Part shown: one piece after another, positions 9,804 through 19,253 of the stretch
How positions within the stretch are numbered: the stretch's first letter is position 1
Layout: each line of letters opens with the position of its first letter
DNA from: Nansenia antarctica
Taxonomy: Eukaryota > Chordata > Actinopteri > Argentiniformes > Microstomatidae
Direction: 5' to 3'
Assembly (NCBI GenBank): GCA_963989245.1
Contig: OZ022353.1
Span: 28,211,550-28,275,549 of the forward strand
DNA length: 64,000 nt
Notes under the pieces: model-generated
Seen by the model: the letters and a program-made list of their open reading frames with translations, nothing else
Databases searched by the model: none
What the model was told of the DNA's origin: nothing
Position numbers and translations under genes: made by a program

Positions 9804-12800
9804 ATGGACCAGAGTATATCAGAAATGTGTACACTAGAGCAAATAATGCTGTCTCTAGAAATTGAAAAGGCACAATTAGAGGAGAGATTAGATACCGAAA
9901 TCGACGACTCAGAAATACAAACAATTAAAGATCGCATAAGGGAAATTGATGCAGATTTAGAAACAAATAAAGAAGGGCTCCAGGAGCTATCATCTGAATC
10001 TGAATCAGAGCTGAGGCGATCAGAAAGGGAAAGACGCCCAACAGAGAAAATGCTTGAGTTAAAAAAGAATGAGATAGCAAACAAAGAAAGAAAGTTTATG
10101 CGCACATATGTAAACTTCAAAGCAGAGGTTCAACTCGTGAGATCTAAACTAAAGGAAGAACGATCTAAAATTGAGTTAAGTGAAATGATCACAGCCGTAG
10201 TCAAATATGAGTCAGAACTAAAACAAGTATATGAGATTTTACGTGCTCTGGCCATTCCATCTCAAGATATAAAAAGGAAAATAGATAGCTGCACCTCAGT
10301 TACTACTGAAATAACTGCACACCTTGAAAAGCGTTATACAGAAGCTGATATTAAGACGTTTGATGCAGTGGATGCAAAAAAGGCTCTACAACAGTTACTC
10401 CAAAGAGAAGATGCTAGGTCAATTTATGGATCAACTGTGTCAAGAGATAGGCAGAGTAGTCATCAAGGAAGTCATGTCTCAGAGAAGAAGACAGATGTAG
10501 CGGCACGTTTGGCAGCAAAACGCGCTGAAATAAACAGGGAAAGAGACGTCTCCACTCAGAAGATGGAGGTGCAAGCCCAGCAAGTGAGGTTGAAGATGCT
10601 GGAAGATCAAAGGGACCTTGAAGCCATGGAGGCTGAATACAATGTGTATGCTGAAGAGGAATCAAAATGTAATGCTGAAATAGGAAATATTAAAGTAATA
10701 ACCACTTTGCCTCCAACAAGTCAGCTTCCAATACAGCATGACAGTACTCCATGTGCTCAAGTTCCCCAAAGTGCTTCAGTCCCTCCTTGCTATGAAAGCA
10801 ACCCAGAGCCAAAGGAGAATGAAGCCTCGATGCTTCATGCATTAAAGGAATCCCTGGCAATGACTAGACTTCCAGCACCAGAGCCGTTCATGTTCACAGG
10901 AGACCCACTTAAATTCATTGAATGGAGTAGTGGCTTCAAGGCTTTAATCGAAACAAGCTGTACAAACCCAGCATATAGGATGTTCTATTTGAAAAAATAC
11001 ATAGGTGGGGAAGCACTTAGTGTGTTAGAAGGAACATTCTATAGAACTGATGCGGAAGCATACACACAGGCTTGGGATGCCTTGAACAAGTGCTATGGCC
11101 ACTCCTTCGTGGTCCAAAGAGCATTCCGGGGAAAGCTGAGTAGTTGGCCAAAGATTGGTCCAAGAGACTCGCTTAAACTAAGGGAGTTTAGTGACTTCCT
11201 CATCTCCTGCAAGAATGCAATGCCCCATGTACAAGGTCTAAAGGTTTTAGACGACTGTGAAGAAAACCAGAAGTTACTACTGAAACTTCCTGACTGGGCA
11301 ACAAGCCGCTGGAACCGTTACGTCACTAGAGCACTGGATGAAGGAAAGCCATATCCAGGTTTCAAGGAGTTTTCGGACTTTGTGGCAGATGAGGCACGCA
11401 TTGCATGCAATCCAGTTTCCTCCCTTCATGCATTAAAGCAGACAGATGAAAAACCAGAACAGAGGGAACAGAAGCGTCACAAAGACAGCTCCATGGCGAC
11501 GTCAACAAAGGTGTCACAAAAACAAAAAGCCACTTCAAGGTACTCAAGTGCATCAGAATGTAACACAGGTTTCAAAACCAGCCCTTCGGCCACTGAAAGC
11601 AATGGGCAATTAGAATGCATTTGCTGTCAAGAAAACCACTTCATATATAAATGTGAAACGTTTGCAGCAATGCCTCTGGAGGAAAAGAAAAGGTTTATCC
11701 TCGACAACAATATGTGCTTCGGATGTCTCAGAGTTGGCCATGTCTCCAAAAACTGTAGAAAAAGAGCTACTTGCAATATTTGCAAGCGGAGCCATCCCTC
11801 TCCGCTTCATGAAGAACATGTGCAAGGAGAAAGACCAGAAGCACGTCCACCAAAGGAAAGTACTTCCACTGCCTTATGCAGCGTGGGAGTGGACAACAGT
11901 GATCGCACTTCAATGATTGTTCCGGTGTGGCTCTCTTGTGCAGCAAAAAACAGCCCTGAAACCTTAGTGTATGCATTACTGGACACACAGAGCAGTAATA
12001 CATTTATTGACCAAGAGGTCTGTGAAAAGATACAAGCAGACACAGAACCAATCAAATTGAAGTTGTCAACAATGACTGACAGGGGTTCAATAGTGAACTG
12101 TCAAAGAGTGGTTGGGCTGAAAGTTAGAGGGTACATGTCACAAGAGTGCATCAAGCTACCACCCGCATACACTCAAGAATACATACCATTGGAGCAAAAT
12201 AGTATACCCACTCGTGAAAGTGCGAAAGAGTGGACGCACCTTCTCAGCATAGCAGAAGATATGCCAGATCTGTTGAACTGTCCTGTAGGACTCCTAATTG
12301 GCTATGACTGTGCAAGGGCCCTGAAACCAAAACAAGTGATATCAGGGGAAGACTACGATCCATACGCAGTCAAGACGGATTTAGGCTGGAGCATAGTAGG
12401 ATCAAAAACACCTCGCACAAGCTCAAGGGATTTGGAAATGCCCCTACCCTTCAGAGAGCGGCCTCAGCTTCCGAACAACAAGCAGGTCGTTATAGCCAAA
12501 AATCAAAGCAAAAAGAAAGAAATCTTGAGCTCCTTCTATTCCGAGGAGGACAAAGACCAGGCAGAAGGCAAGAACAGTGAGGCTGGACCCAGCCTGGCCA
12601 CCTCATTAGACTCTGCTGAAGGCCCTGTGGTCCAGGCCCTGAGACAGGCCGGAGAGGAGGGCGAGGATGACTTCCTGGTCCCCAAGAAGAAGATGACAGC
12701 AGACACAGCTGTCGAGGAGACAGCAGAAACCGCCGTCAAGGAGACAGCTGAGACCGTCGTCAAGGAGACAGCCGAGACCGTCGTCAAGGAGACAACAGCA

Positions 12801-13157
12801 ACGGCCAAGCCTAGGACTGAAAGGCCAAAATGGCCCAAGAAGAAACACAGGCAGTCCGGAGGACGCCTCATGCCAGGGCCCTTCAGGGTGAAGATGGGGG
12901 GCCGAGAGTTCAGAGGACAGAGGCTGAGGGCCTACGGACTAAACCCCAAGAGGCTGCACTTCAGACAGCTAGGCAGGCAGAAACGAAAAAATAAAATAAA
13001 AAATAAAAATAAAACAAAGCAGAGAAGCAAAAGAGCAAGCAGTGAAGGAGCGGGTGAAAGGACACAATCAGACGTGCTTAACAAGAGAACTTCCTGCCAA
13101 CTGAATTATGTCCAAAATGTGACTGCACATAAGGAAATAAATCACAGTGCTTCATGA
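9804..13157 (+). CDS. BEL/Pao Gag-protease polyprotein fused to a foreign C-terminal segment
   Basis: A 1117-codon ORF from an ATG in context AAAATGGAC. Residues 1-330 are charged and probably coiled-coil. Residues about 350-470 match the BEL/Pao Gag core (DUF1759; FMFTGDPLKFIEWSSGFKAL). Cys/His clusters follow near 605 (CICC), 637 (CFGCLRVGHVSKNC) and 655 (CNICKRSHP). An aspartic protease-like segment near 722-735 contains LLDTQSSNTFID. Residues about 880-893 (PLPFRERPQLPNNK) are the usual lead-in to RT. After about residue 899 the similarity stops. The remaining ~215 residues are acidic, then contain KETAET-type repeats, then become very Lys/Arg-rich, unlike Pol. The ORF is open and probably encodes Gag plus protease; transposition would need helper Pol. 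Confidence 0.88.
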   Translation: MDQSISEMCTLEQIMLSLEIEKAQLEERLDTEIDDSEIQTIKDRIREIDADLETNKEGLQELSSESESELRRSERERRPTEKMLELKKNEIANKERKFMRTYVNFKAEVQLVRSKLKEERSKIELSEMITAVVKYESELKQVYEILRALAIPSQDIKRKIDSCTSVTTEITAHLEKRYTEADIKTFDAVDAKKALQQLLQREDARSIYGSTVSRDRQSSHQGSHVSEKKTDVAARLAAKRAEINRERDVSTQKMEVQAQQVRLKMLEDQRDLEAMEAEYNVYAEEESKCNAEIGNIKVITTLPPTSQLPIQHDSTPCAQVPQSASVPPCYESNPEPKENEASMLHALKESLAMTRLPAPEPFMFTGDPLKFIEWSSGFKALIETSCTNPAYRMFYLKKYIGGEALSVLEGTFYRTDAEAYTQAWDALNKCYGHSFVVQRAFRGKLSSWPKIGPRDSLKLREFSDFLISCKNAMPHVQGLKVLDDCEENQKLLLKLPDWATSRWNRYVTRALDEGKPYPGFKEFSDFVADEARIACNPVSSLHALKQTDEKPEQREQKRHKDSSMATSTKVSQKQKATSRYSSASECNTGFKTSPSATESNGQLECICCQENHFIYKCETFAAMPLEEKKRFILDNNMCFGCLRVGHVSKNCRKRATCNICKRSHPSPLHEEHVQGERPEARPPKESTSTALCSVGVDNSDRTSMIVPVWLSCAAKNSPETLVYALLDTQSSNTFIDQEVCEKIQADTEPIKLKLSTMTDRGSIVNCQRVVGLKVRGYMSQECIKLPPAYTQEYIPLEQNSIPTRESAKEWTHLLSIAEDMPDLLNCPVGLLIGYDCARALKPKQVISGEDYDPYAVKTDLGWSIVGSKTPRTSSRDLEMPLPFRERPQLPNNKQVVIAKNQSKKKEILSSFYSEEDKDQAEGKNSEAGPSLATSLDSAEGPVVQALRQAGEEGEDDFLVPKKKMTADTAVEETAETAVKETAETVVKETAETVVKETTATAKPRTERPKWPKKKHRQSGGRLMPGPFRVKMGGREFRGQRLRAYGLNPKRLHFRQLGRQKRKNKIKNKNKTKQRSKRASSEGAGERTQSDVLNKRTSCQLNYVQNVTAHKEINHSAS
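12500..13040 (+). other. non-BEL coding segment inside the retrotransposon (candidate captured host cDNA)
   Basis: The boundaries are approximate. This segment is GC-richer than the surrounding AT-rich element and stays in frame with gag. It encodes an acidic region (EEGEDDFLVPKKK), imperfect (V/A)VKETAET repeats at about 12705-12805, and a basic segment with MPGPFRVKMGG and RLRAYGLNPKRLHFRQLG. It ends in an A-rich run (AAAAAATAAAATAAAAAAT) at about 12987-13016. Nothing in it matches RT, RNase H or integrase motifs. The composition resembles nucleolar or ribosome-biogenesis proteins, but I cannot name the source. Confidence 0.6.
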
Positions 13158-13194
13158 TTCTTATCACTGTGTTAACAATGTTCCCAGAAATTAG

Positions 13195-13362
13195 TGGAAG
13201 CTAGCCAAAATTGTTGAGACAAGTGAAGATGATGGTCTGGTGCGAAAGGTTAAAATCCAAGTAGGCCAAAGTAACTTAGGAAAGAAAGGTGAACGCTTGA
13301 CGCAACCATCTTGTCTTGAGCGTCCAGTTCAAAAATGTGTGGTACTAGTGGAGAGTTCCTAA
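13195..13362 (+). pseudogene. BEL/Pao Pol C-terminal remnant (DUF5641-type)
   Basis: In a different frame from the gag ORF, WKLAKIVETSEDDGLVRKVK leads to LERPVQKCVVLVES and TAA at 13360-13362. This is the C-terminal end that follows integrase in BEL/Pao Pol. Its survival beside the 3' LTR, with nothing between it and the protease region but foreign sequence, shows an internal replacement rather than a 5' or 3' truncation. Confidence 0.8.
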
Positions 13363-13518
13363 ACTATCATTGAAATAGTAACAAAACGGAAGCAGTAAAC
13401 ATTTAGAAATAATGGGTTGGTTATTTGAATGTTAATTTCCATTTTATAGGAAAATTACAGGATTTATTGATAAGGTAAAACATTTTGGTTAAGAAAATCT
13501 TTGTAATTTTGGTGGCAG

Positions 13519-14065
13519 TGTAACTGTCATAGTAAAGATGTAATAATAATGTTCTTATTTTCTTAAATGTAAAAAGATTCTTTATAGAAATGTATATGTT
13601 ATTGTTGTACAATTATTGTTTATTTTGTTTATCTAAACTTGTACGTGTTGACGTCACCTCACTGTTCACGTACTGTGGTCTCGCGATGAGACGGGATGTA
13701 TATATATTGACGGAGGCTGAACGTGTAAGGGTTTTTCCGTCACTGTCATGAAGAGAAGTTTGATGTTTAAGACGGTATTTAACTATTCTAGCTACTCCTG
13801 AGGTTCTGAATAGAAGGCGCACACGGTATGTCGTTGTTTTGTTTGTCACTGTTTGACTGTGCATTTTGATTTGAAGTAATTTCTCACATGTATGTGATGT
13901 CGGAACGCCGTGCTGGCTGGTTTCAATGTGTAATTGGTGCTTTGTTTCACATTGCAGTTTTTCACGGTGTTTGTGTGTACGGTGTGCACACAAAAATAAA
14001 GAACATCAGTATCAGAATCGTGGGTTGCTTGTCTATCAGAAGAATACCAAACTGGAGCAGTTATA
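13519..14065 (+). repeat. 3' LTR of the BEL/Pao element
   Basis: 547 bp, same ends as the 5' LTR. It is preceded by TTTTGGTGGCAG, a plausible purine-rich plus-strand primer site. The TATA-like run falls at about 13699-13708 and AATAAA at 13995-14000. Confidence 0.93.
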
Positions 14066-14175
14066 GCCAGTGCTTGGAGACACATATTATACAATAGCAC
14101 AACACCGTCAAGAACTGGAAAAGGATCATATTCATACTAACCACTAGGGGGCCATCTAAAGCCTGTGATATAGTC
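14066..14175. repeat. repeat X, right half
   Basis: Starts with the GCCAG duplication and continues TGCTTGGAGACACATATTAT, matching 6353-6470. Joined to 8646-8718 it restores the intact repeat. Confidence 0.85.
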
Positions 14176-14638
14176 TCCAATTATCATTCAACTCCACTGG
14201 CTTCCGGTCAAGTCCCGCATCACATACAAAATCCTCCTCCTCACCTACAAATCCCTCCACTCTTGCGCCCCCCAGTACCTCACTGACTTTCTCTGTCAAC
14301 ACATCCCTTCCAGGAACCTGCGGTCCCTAGGCATGGGCCTACTCTCCACCCCCAACACCAACCTACGGACCTTCGGGGGCAGAGCTTTCAGTGTGGCAGC
14401 TCCCACCCTCTAGAACTCTCTCCCCACAGTGATCCGCAACGCCCCCCAGCTACCCTGGACACCTTTAAATCAGCCCTCAAAACCCACCTGTTCTCTAAGG
14501 CCTTTGGCCCCTAGTCTAATTTTGTCACTCTCGTTGTCTTTGTTTCTTTGTTTGTTTTTCTGTTCTGTCTGTCTGACTGTCTGGGTTTGAGAAAGGCGCT
14601 ATATAAATCTAAGCTATTATTATTATTATTATTATTAA
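14176..14638 (+). mobile_element. 5'-truncated L2-type LINE, 3' end
   Basis: Translation begins LHWLPVKSRITYKILLLTYK and continues to FGGRAFSVAAPTL, broken by an in-frame TAG, then NSLP. These are classic L2 RT C-terminal motifs. The 3' end is GGCGCTATATAAATCTAAG followed by an (ATT)n run, as in L2 tails. Confidence 0.88.
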
Positions 14639-15575
14639 GAGTAAAGGTGCAAGTTGAGATAAGCACTATAAAAAAGACAGGCTAAAACGGTGTGTTTTAA
14701 GATTTATTTTAAAGATACCACCCTCAAGTTCTCTGGCAAGCTGTTCCATCGTCTGGGGCCATAGTGGCTAAAAGCGGCCTCGACCGGACCCCTGGGACAA
14801 CCAAGAGACCACAACCAGAGGACCTGAGGGATCTAGTGGGTACACATTTTAAAACCATGTCAGACATTGTTTTGTTTGTAGTATTGAACACATAACACAC
14901 CAGGGGCCTCATTTATAGAAAGTACTTTGGATCAAATTTGGTCTTACCCGTGTCGTACGTAGAAAACCACGTCAACCAGGGTTCAAGTTATGTGGGAGCC
15001 AATGGGAGCTGAGCTCCCATAAGGAAGGTCTGAGCTCCCATGAAAGCAGTAAAATTATACATCTGTGGGGGTCGCTAATAATACATTACCACAACCATTA
15101 TTTGATAAAAAATGTCAATGTAATGAGTATTATTTATATTTATTTATATGATAAATATTCTAAAATAAACACGTTTTCCAAAAGAACTACGCGCACCAGC
15201 ATTAATCTCCTGTGAATGACAGTAGGCCTTTGACTGCCTGCACTTTACCACCAAGACACTATGGGGCGCAGTAGAATATTGTGCAACAGCAGAATATGAT
15301 CGTTGAGAGCTTGCGAACGTGAAAACACGATTATTGAGAAGAAAACATTCAGTAGCTAGCTATCACGCCGCCCAAAAAAAGGCCACTGCTGCCGATCGAG
15401 TCGACAAGCCTGGAAAGTTTCGTGTTTTCATCCAAGAAACCAAACTTGAATTCAGCTGCCCTGTTATGACACCTAACGTTGAAACTGTTGAAATAGCAGA
15501 GCTCAAACAAAACGTAACGTCGCATGGAGCTTCCGAAGAAAGTAGCAGAACTCACCTGGAGTTTAAGATGCAGAG
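14639..15575. other. unassigned DNA left of the tRNA array
   Basis: About 14700-14900 (TTTTAAGATTTATTTTAAAG ... GTTCCATCGTCTGGGGCC) looks like interspersed-repeat DNA, but I cannot name it. Around 14950-15060 AGCTCCCAT occurs several times. An open frame of about 85 codons before the array (from 15319) has no recognisable domain. 15509-15529 is identical to the BEL leader over 21 bp. Confidence 0.4.
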
Positions 15576-15667
15576 TCTCCTGTGGCGCAATCGGTTAGCG
15601 CGCTACTTATACAACAGTGTGCAGCAGAGCAATGCCGAGGTTGTGAGTTCGAGCCTCACCTGGAGCA
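15576..15667 (+). tRNA. tRNA-Ile(UAU)-like, intron-containing, unit 1
   Basis: The layout matches vertebrate tRNA-Ile(UAU): D arm GGCGCAATCGGTTAGCGC, CTTATA loop half, about 20-nt intron (CAACAGTGTGCAGCAGAGCA), ATGCCGAGG, T arm GTGAGTTCGAGCCTCAC, and 3' CTGGAGCA. A box (TGGCGCAATCGG) and B box are intact, and TTTT begins 5 nt after the end. Defects shared by nearly all units: the 5' strand TCTCCTG pairs with CTGGAGC with mismatches at 1:72 and 6:67, and two bases are missing between the D and anticodon stems compared with the vertebrate gene as I remember it. Transcription is plausible; a working mature tRNA is doubtful. Confidence 0.65.
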
Positions 15668-16029
15668 CAGCTTTTGGGTTAATCTCTCCATTCTGAGAAA
15701 ATGCGCCGTGACAGATTATTCCTACTTCCTTCTGATTACTGAACTTATATTGTAGAAAATGATTGTACTTCATGCATGTTAAGCCTTACTCTTTGGTAAA
15801 AATGTATGCAGTGTCCTGTTAATTCTATTTTGTAAAGAAATAGCCTGCAGTGTGAATGTTGAGTTGAAGCCATGGTCTGTTTACATTGTCAGCGTACCTC
15901 AAAGGTAAGGCATTGAATTGATCGTCACTGGTATTAACAAGGGCAAGAACCAATTGGTGACCAATTTTGGACTTTGGCCATCAATGCAAGAGAACAAACC
16001 AGGCATCCATCATGAAGTAGGCAAGCAGA

Positions 16030-16103
16030 GGCGCTGCTGTGGTCCAAAACCCAGAGTCTCCTGTTTATAAGATAGGTGCTTTCACCAGCTAAGCCACAGC
16101 ACC
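16030..16103 (-). pseudogene. tRNA-Thr-like pseudogene, unit 1
   Basis: The reverse complement starts GGTGCTGTGGCTTAGCTGGT and has CTTATAA where a tRNA-Thr has CTAGTAA, so the anticodon would be TAT. The acceptor stem pairs fully (GGTGCTG with CAGCGCC) and the A box is good. The T loop reads TTTTGGA in place of TTCGAAT, so the B box is lost, and one anticodon-stem pair is A-C. There is no T4 terminator close downstream. Body similarity is to vertebrate tRNA-Thr(AGT) from memory. Confidence 0.6.
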
Positions 16104-16340
16104 GATAGAAAATGATCAAAGGGCTTCAAAGCATTGTTGTTCATTAGAGAACTGTAGATTGTACGTGACGAGACTGCAAGGCTTCCATTCCTTCAGATAG
16201 GCCATGCATTAACAGCGCTATTCTGTGCATTTGACTGGAACGACTGAACTGAAGGACCAGACACCTTCCACCATTTGGTTTTTGGGGGATGGAATGTTGG
16301 TGGCAGTTTACAGAGTCACGTTTACTTGAAAGAAAACCTT

Positions 16341-16413
16341 CGCCCAACGTGGGGCTCGAACCCACGACCCTGAGATTAAGAGTCTCATGCTCTACCGACT
16401 GAGCTAGCCGGGC
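16341..16413 (-). tRNA. tRNA-Lys(CUU), unit 1 (array consensus)
   Basis: The reverse complement GCCCGGCTAGCTCAGTCGGT... has anticodon CTT in loop CTCTTAA, T arm GTGGGTTCGAGCCCCAC and discriminator G. As far as I can recall it is identical to vertebrate tRNA-Lys(CUU). All stems pair, A and B boxes are canonical, and TTTT starts 5 nt after the 3' end. It supplies lysine tRNA reading AAG codons. This sequence is the array consensus. Confidence 0.96.
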
Positions 16414-16471
16414 CACTTGCTCATCTTCAGAGCTTCCGTGACATCAAGGATTAGGAGTTTAAGATGCAGAG

Positions 16472-16563
16472 TCTCCTGTGGCGCAATCGGTTAGCGCGGT
16501 ACTTATACAACAGTATGCAGCAGAGCAATGCCGAGGTTGTGAGTTCGAGCCTCACCTGGAGCA
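16472..16563 (+). tRNA. tRNA-Ile(UAU)-like, unit 2
   Basis: Anticodon TAT, with GGTA (not GCTA) before the loop, which is closer to the canonical anticodon stem. Confidence 0.6.
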
Positions 16564-16925
16564 CAGCTTTTGGGTTAATCTCTCCATTCTGAGAAAATGC
16601 GCCGTGACAGATTATTCCTACTTCCTTCTGATTACTGGACTTATATTGTAGAAAATTATTGTACTTCATGCATTTTAAGCCTTACTCTTTGGTAAAAATG
16701 TATGCAGTGTCCTGTTAATTCTATTTTGTAAAGAAATAGCCTGCAGTGTGAATGTTGAGTTGAAGCCATGGTCTGTTTACATTGTCAGCGTACCTCAAAG
16801 GTAAGGCATTGAATTGATCGTCACTGGTATTAACAAGGGCAAGAACCAATTGGTGACCAATTTTGGACTTTGGCCATCAATGCAAGAGAACAAACCAGGC
16901 ATCCATCATGAAGTAGGCAAGCAGA

Positions 16926-16999
16926 GGCGCTGCTGTGGTCCAAAACCCAGAGTCTCCTGTTTATAAGATAGGTGCTTTCACCAGCTAAGCCACAGCACC
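16926..16999 (-). pseudogene. tRNA-Thr-like pseudogene, unit 2
   Basis: Same as unit 1; followed by the double GGGCTTCAAA motif. Confidence 0.55.
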
Positions 17000-17238
17000 G
17001 ATAGAAAATGGGCTTCAAAGGGCTTCAAAGCATTGTTGTTCATTAGAGAACTGTAGATTGTACGTGACGAGACTGCAACGCTTCCATTCCTTCAGATAGG
17101 CCATGCATTAACAGCACTATTCTGTGCATTTGACTGGAACGACTGAACTGAAGGATCAGACACCTTCCACCATTTGGTTTTTGGGGGATGGAAGGTTGAT
17201 GGCAGTTTACAGAGTCACGTTTACTTGGAGAAAACCTT

Positions 17239-17311
17239 CGCCCAACGTGGGGCTCGAACCCACGACCCTGAGATTAAGAGTCTCATGCTCTACCGACTGA
17301 GCTAGCCGGGC
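17239..17311 (-). tRNA. tRNA-Lys(CUU), unit 2
   Basis: Consensus. Confidence 0.95.
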
Positions 17312-17367
17312 CACTTGCTCATCTTCAGAGCTTCCGTGACATTAAGGATTAGGAGTTTAAGATGCAG

Positions 17368-17459
17368 TCTCCTGTGGCGCAATCGGTTAGCGCGCTACTT
17401 CTACAACAGTATGCAGCAGAGCAATGCCGAGGTTGTGAGTTCGAGCCTCACCTGGAGCA
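17368..17459 (+). tRNA. tRNA-Ile-like with TCT anticodon, unit 3
   Basis: First unit with CTTCTA in the loop: the anticodon would be UCU. Upstream AG missing. Confidence 0.55.
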
Positions 17460-17821
17460 CAGCTTTTGGGTTAATCTCTCCATTCTGAGAAAATGCACCG
17501 TGACAGATTATTCCTACTTCCTTCTGATTACTGGACTTATATTGTAGAAAATGATTGTACTTCATGCATTTTAAGCCTTACTCTTTGGTAAAAATGTATG
17601 CAGTGTCCTGTTAATTCTATTTTGTAAAGAAATAGCCTGCAGTGTGAATGTTGAGTTGAAGCCATGGTCTGTTTACATTGTCAGCGTACCTCAAAGGTAA
17701 GGCATTGAATTGATCGTCACTGGTATTAACAAGGGCAAGAACCAATTGGTGACCAATTTTGGACTTTGGCCATCAATGCAAGAGAACAAACCAGGCATCC
17801 ATCATGAAGTAGGCAAGCAGA

Positions 17822-17895
17822 GGCGCTGCTGTGGTCCAAAACCCAGAGTCTCCTGTTTATAAGATAGGTGCTTTCACCAGCTAAGCCACAGCACC
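17822..17895 (-). pseudogene. tRNA-Thr-like pseudogene, unit 3
   Basis: Array-type copy. Confidence 0.55.
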
Positions 17896-18134
17896 GATAG
17901 AAAATGGGCTTCAAAGGGCTTCAAAGCATTGTTGTTCATTAGAGAACTGTAGATTGTACGTGACGAGACTGCAACGCTTCCATTCCTTCAGATAGGCCAT
18001 GCATTAACAGCACTATTCTGTGCATTTGACTGGAACGACTGAACTGAAGGATCAGACACCTTCCACCATTTGGTTTTTGGGGGATGGAAGGTTGATGGCA
18101 GTTTACAGAGTCACGTTTACTTGGAGAAAACCTT

Positions 18135-18207
18135 CGCCCAACGTGGGGCTCGAACCCACGACCCTGAGATTAAGAGTCTCATGCTCTACCGACTGAGCTA
18201 GCCGGGC
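18135..18207 (-). tRNA. tRNA-Lys(CUU), unit 3
   Basis: Consensus. Confidence 0.95.
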
Positions 18208-18265
18208 CACTTGCTCATCTTCAGAGCTTCCGTGACATTAAGGATTAGGAGTTTAAGATGCAGAG

Positions 18266-18357
18266 TCTCCTGTGGCGCAATCGGTTAGCACGCTCCTTCT
18301 ACAACAGTATGCAGCAGAGCAATGCCGAGATTGTGAGTTCGAGCCTCACCTGGAGCA
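18266..18357 (+). tRNA. tRNA-Ile-like with TCT anticodon, unit 4
   Basis: Extra changes TTAGCACGCTCC and GAGATTGTG, shared only with unit 9; the D stem is weakened. Confidence 0.5.
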
Positions 18358-18719
18358 CAGCTTTTGGGTTAATCTCTCCATTCTGAGAAAATGCGCCGTG
18401 ACAGATTATTCCTACTTCCTTCTGATTACTGGACTTATATTGTAGAAAATGATTGTACTTCATGCATTTTAAGCCTTACTCTTTGGTAAAAATGTATGCA
18501 GTGTCCTGTTCATTCTATTTTGTAAAGAAATAGCCTGCAGTGTGAATGTTGAGTTGAAGCCATGGTCTGTTTACATTGTCAGCGTACCTCAAAGGTAAGG
18601 CATTGAATTGATCGTCACTGGTATTAACAAGGGCAAGAACCAATTGGTGACCAATTTTGGACTTTGGCCATCAATGCAAGAGAACAAACCAGGCATCCAT
18701 CATGAAGTAGGCAAGCAGA

Positions 18720-18793
18720 GGCGCTGCTGTGGTCCAAAACCCAGAGTCTCCTGTTTATAAGATAGGTGCTTTCACCAGCTAAGCCACAGCACC
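18720..18793 (-). pseudogene. tRNA-Thr-like pseudogene, unit 4
   Basis: Array-type copy. Confidence 0.55.
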
Positions 18794-19032
18794 GATAGAA
18801 AATGGGCTTCAAAGGGCTTCAAAGCATTGTTGTTCATTAGAGAACTGTAGATTGTACGTGACGAGACTGCAACGCTTCCATTCCTTCAGATAGGCCATGC
18901 ATTAACAGCACTATTCTGTGCATTAGACTGGAACGACTGAACTGAAGGATCAGACACCTTCCACCATTTGGTTTTTGGGGGATGGAAGGTTGATGGCAGT
19001 TTACAGAGTCACGTTTACTTGGAGAAAACCTT

Positions 19033-19105
19033 CGCCCAACGTGGGGCTCGAACCCACGACCCTGAGATTAAGAGTCTCATGCTCTACCGACTGAGCTAGC
19101 CGGGC
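19033..19105 (-). tRNA. tRNA-Lys(CUU), unit 4
   Basis: Consensus. Confidence 0.95.
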
Positions 19106-19161
19106 CACTTGCTCATCTTCAGAGCTTCCGTGACATTAAGGATTAGGAGTTTAAGATGCAG

Positions 19162-19253
19162 TCTCCTGTGGCGCAATCGGTTAGCGCGCTACTTCTACAA
19201 CAGTATGCAGCAGAGCAATGCCGAGGTTGTGAGTTCGAGCCTCACCTGGAGCA
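19162..19253 (+). tRNA. tRNA-Ile-like with TCT anticodon, unit 5
   Basis: Same as unit 3. Confidence 0.55.

Larger units (their letters stand above)
8719..14065 (+). mobile_element. BEL/Pao LTR retrotransposon, Pol-deleted, with non-Pol insert
   Basis: A 5347-bp element with two 547-bp LTRs, a 5-bp target duplication GCCAG (8714-8718 and 14066-14070), a Gag-protease ORF, and a short C-terminal Pol remnant. BEL/Pao assignment rests on the DUF1759-type Gag core, the DUF1758-type protease, the segment with PLPFRERPQLPNNK, and a DUF5641-type Pol end. Reverse transcriptase, RNase H and integrase are absent. A complete BEL element is usually well over 6 kb, so about 3 kb of pol has been lost. The LTRs are almost identical, so the defective form apparently moved recently, using enzymes from a complete relative. 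Confidence 0.92.

Noticed and set aside
12536..12871. Minus-strand ORFs opposite the KETAET repeat
   Set aside because: Antisense shadows of the repetitive coding segment.
9804..13157. Treating the 1117-codon ORF as a host gene
   Set aside because: Flanking 547-bp LTRs, target duplication, DUF1759-type core, zinc knuckles and a protease motif make it retrotransposon Gag-protease; only its C-terminal segment may be host-derived.
15319..15696. 125-codon ORF running into the first array unit
   Set aside because: The end is tRNA-like DNA; the first ~85 codons have no known domain. Left as unassigned.
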